Below, piece by piece: positions 63,491 through 64,000 of a stretch of DNA of 64,000 bases. The DNA is taken from contig NZ_LMMO01000005.1 of NCBI RefSeq assembly GCF_001422285.1, positions 67,875 to 131,874 of the forward strand, in the 5' to 3' direction. Every line of letters begins with the position of its first letter. The stretch's first letter is position 1. Source of the stretch: Frigoribacterium sp. Leaf263. GTDB taxonomy: Bacteria; Actinomycetota; Actinomycetes; Actinomycetales; Microbacteriaceae. The position numbers and the translations under genes are program-made. The notes beneath the pieces are model-generated. The model did not search any database and had not been told where the DNA came from. It saw only the letters and a program-made list of their open reading frames with translations.

Positions 63491-64000
63491 TCAGCCGATC
63501 AGCGAGGGGCGGAGGTCGCGAAGGGTCCGGCGGCGGGTCATCCGCGCGGCGGCCAGATACGACACGAGCAGCGCCCCGAGCAGCCAGCAGGCGAGCACGG
63601 CCGCGTCGCCGGTCGCGGTCACGAGGCTGCCGCCGTACATGACCTGCCGCAGCCCGTCGGTCGCGTAGCTCATCGGCAGGGCGAAGTGCAGCGCCGCGAG
63701 GGGGGCGGGCAGGGTCTGCCAGGGGAACGTGCCCCCGGCGGTCACGAGCTGGACGACCATCAGCACCAGTCCGAGGAACTGACCCACGCTGCCGAGCAGC
63801 ACGTTGAGCATCATGATGATCGCGGCGAACGTCGCCGAGGCGAGCACCATGAGGCCCACCATGCCCCATGGATGGGCGACGTCGAAGCCGAGCGGGCCCG
63901 TGACGATGCCGAACAGGGCGACCATCTGCACGAGGCCGAGCAGGGCGGGGGCCAGCCAGCCGGCGGTCACGACGCGACCGGGCGCCTTCACGGCCGTGAT
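63491..64000 (-). CDS. YhgE/Pip-like ABC-2 membrane protein, C-terminal part
   Basis: The frame is open to the right edge. About 170 residues are visible: five hydrophobic helices with 'GMVGLMVLASATFAAIIMMLNVLLGSVGQFLGLVLMVVQLVTAGGTFPWQTLPAPLAALHFALPMSYATDGLRQVMYGGS', which is the conserved C-terminal end of YhgE/Pip proteins (phage-infection-protein family, ABC-2 fold), ending in a basic tail. Such proteins often act in export, for example of secretion or lipid substrates; the role here is unknown. The start and the large extracytoplasmic domain lie outside the window. Confidence 0.8.
   Translation of the reverse strand: MTAVKAPGRVVTAGWLAPALLGLVQMVALFGIVTGPLGFDVAHPWGMVGLMVLASATFAAIIMMLNVLLGSVGQFLGLVLMVVQLVTAGGTFPWQTLPAPLAALHFALPMSYATDGLRQVMYGGSLVTATGDAAVLACWLLGALLVSYLAAARMTRRRTLRDLRPSLIG

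Overview
The window is about 71% GC (estimated by eye) with dense genes, frequent GTGA/ATGA start-stop overlaps and many starts 6-7 nt behind a -10 box (leaderless). A dnaK-grpE-dnaJ-hspR cluster and clpB both carry HAIR operators. All this points to an actinobacterium, most likely Microbacteriaceae (Curtobacterium/Frigoribacterium/Rathayibacter relatives). The family is inferred from gene content and general resemblance, not from a marker gene. No tRNA, rRNA, CRISPR array or insertion sequence is visible. No gap between genes exceeds about 205 bp; those gaps hold promoters, HAIR sites, hairpins and one 16-bp tandem repeat.

Layout. 1-3.8 kb: a secreted repeat protein cut by the left edge, and an MFS permease. 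3.9-8.3 kb: HspR-controlled chaperone operon. 8.3-9.9 kb: an RNA methyltransferase-like gene and a small unknown gene. 10.1-17.9 kb: two giant secreted proteins that are collinear paralogues, each ending in six Ig-like modules of about 90 aa, with a DUF3060 lipoprotein between them. 18.0-20.9 kb: N-domain-less clpB and trpF, converging on a shared CTAG. 20.9-27.4 kb: first polysaccharide block (tyrosine kinase/co-polymerase, polymerase, flippase, epimerase, glycosyltransferase). 27.4-33.1 kb: MacB-like ABC exporter with a peptidoglycan-binding membrane-fusion lipoprotein, a cysteine-containing lipoprotein, and a divergent two-component system. 33.1-39.9 kb: two secreted M60/enhancin-like metallopeptidases around a nitroreductase. 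40.0-49.3 kb: threonine aldolase, sugar aminotransferase and PglC-type phosphoglycosyl transferase, AEC carrier, exoIII, pyrE, a Pro/Ala-rich tail-anchored protein, then an ACP / PglD-like acyltransferase / KAS III cassette. 49.3-53.4 kb: HAD phosphatase, TrmH-family methyltransferase, a GT2-GT4 fusion and DUF3151. 53.5-63.4 kb: second polysaccharide block (nucleotide-sugar dehydrogenase, glycosyltransferases, flippase, polymerase, second tyrosine kinase). 63.5 kb to the right edge: the end of a YhgE/Pip-like membrane protein.

How it works together. Most non-housekeeping genes build the cell surface. Two sets of flippase, polymerase and BY-kinase suggest two polysaccharides, or one split locus. 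Aminotransferase, PglC-type transferase and PglD-like acyltransferase match three of the four classic bacillosamine-pathway activities; the 4,6-dehydratase is absent here. The added ACP and KAS III suggest an acyl-ACP donor instead of acetyl-CoA. The giant repeat proteins and the M60 peptidases share a C-terminal or internal module, and many surface genes have AT-rich promoters with a TGTAnTAT-type extended -10, which suggests co-regulation. An 11-bp motif, GAGGAGGCGCG, recurs 15 times on both strands in genes and hairpins and is the most unusual sequence-level signal.
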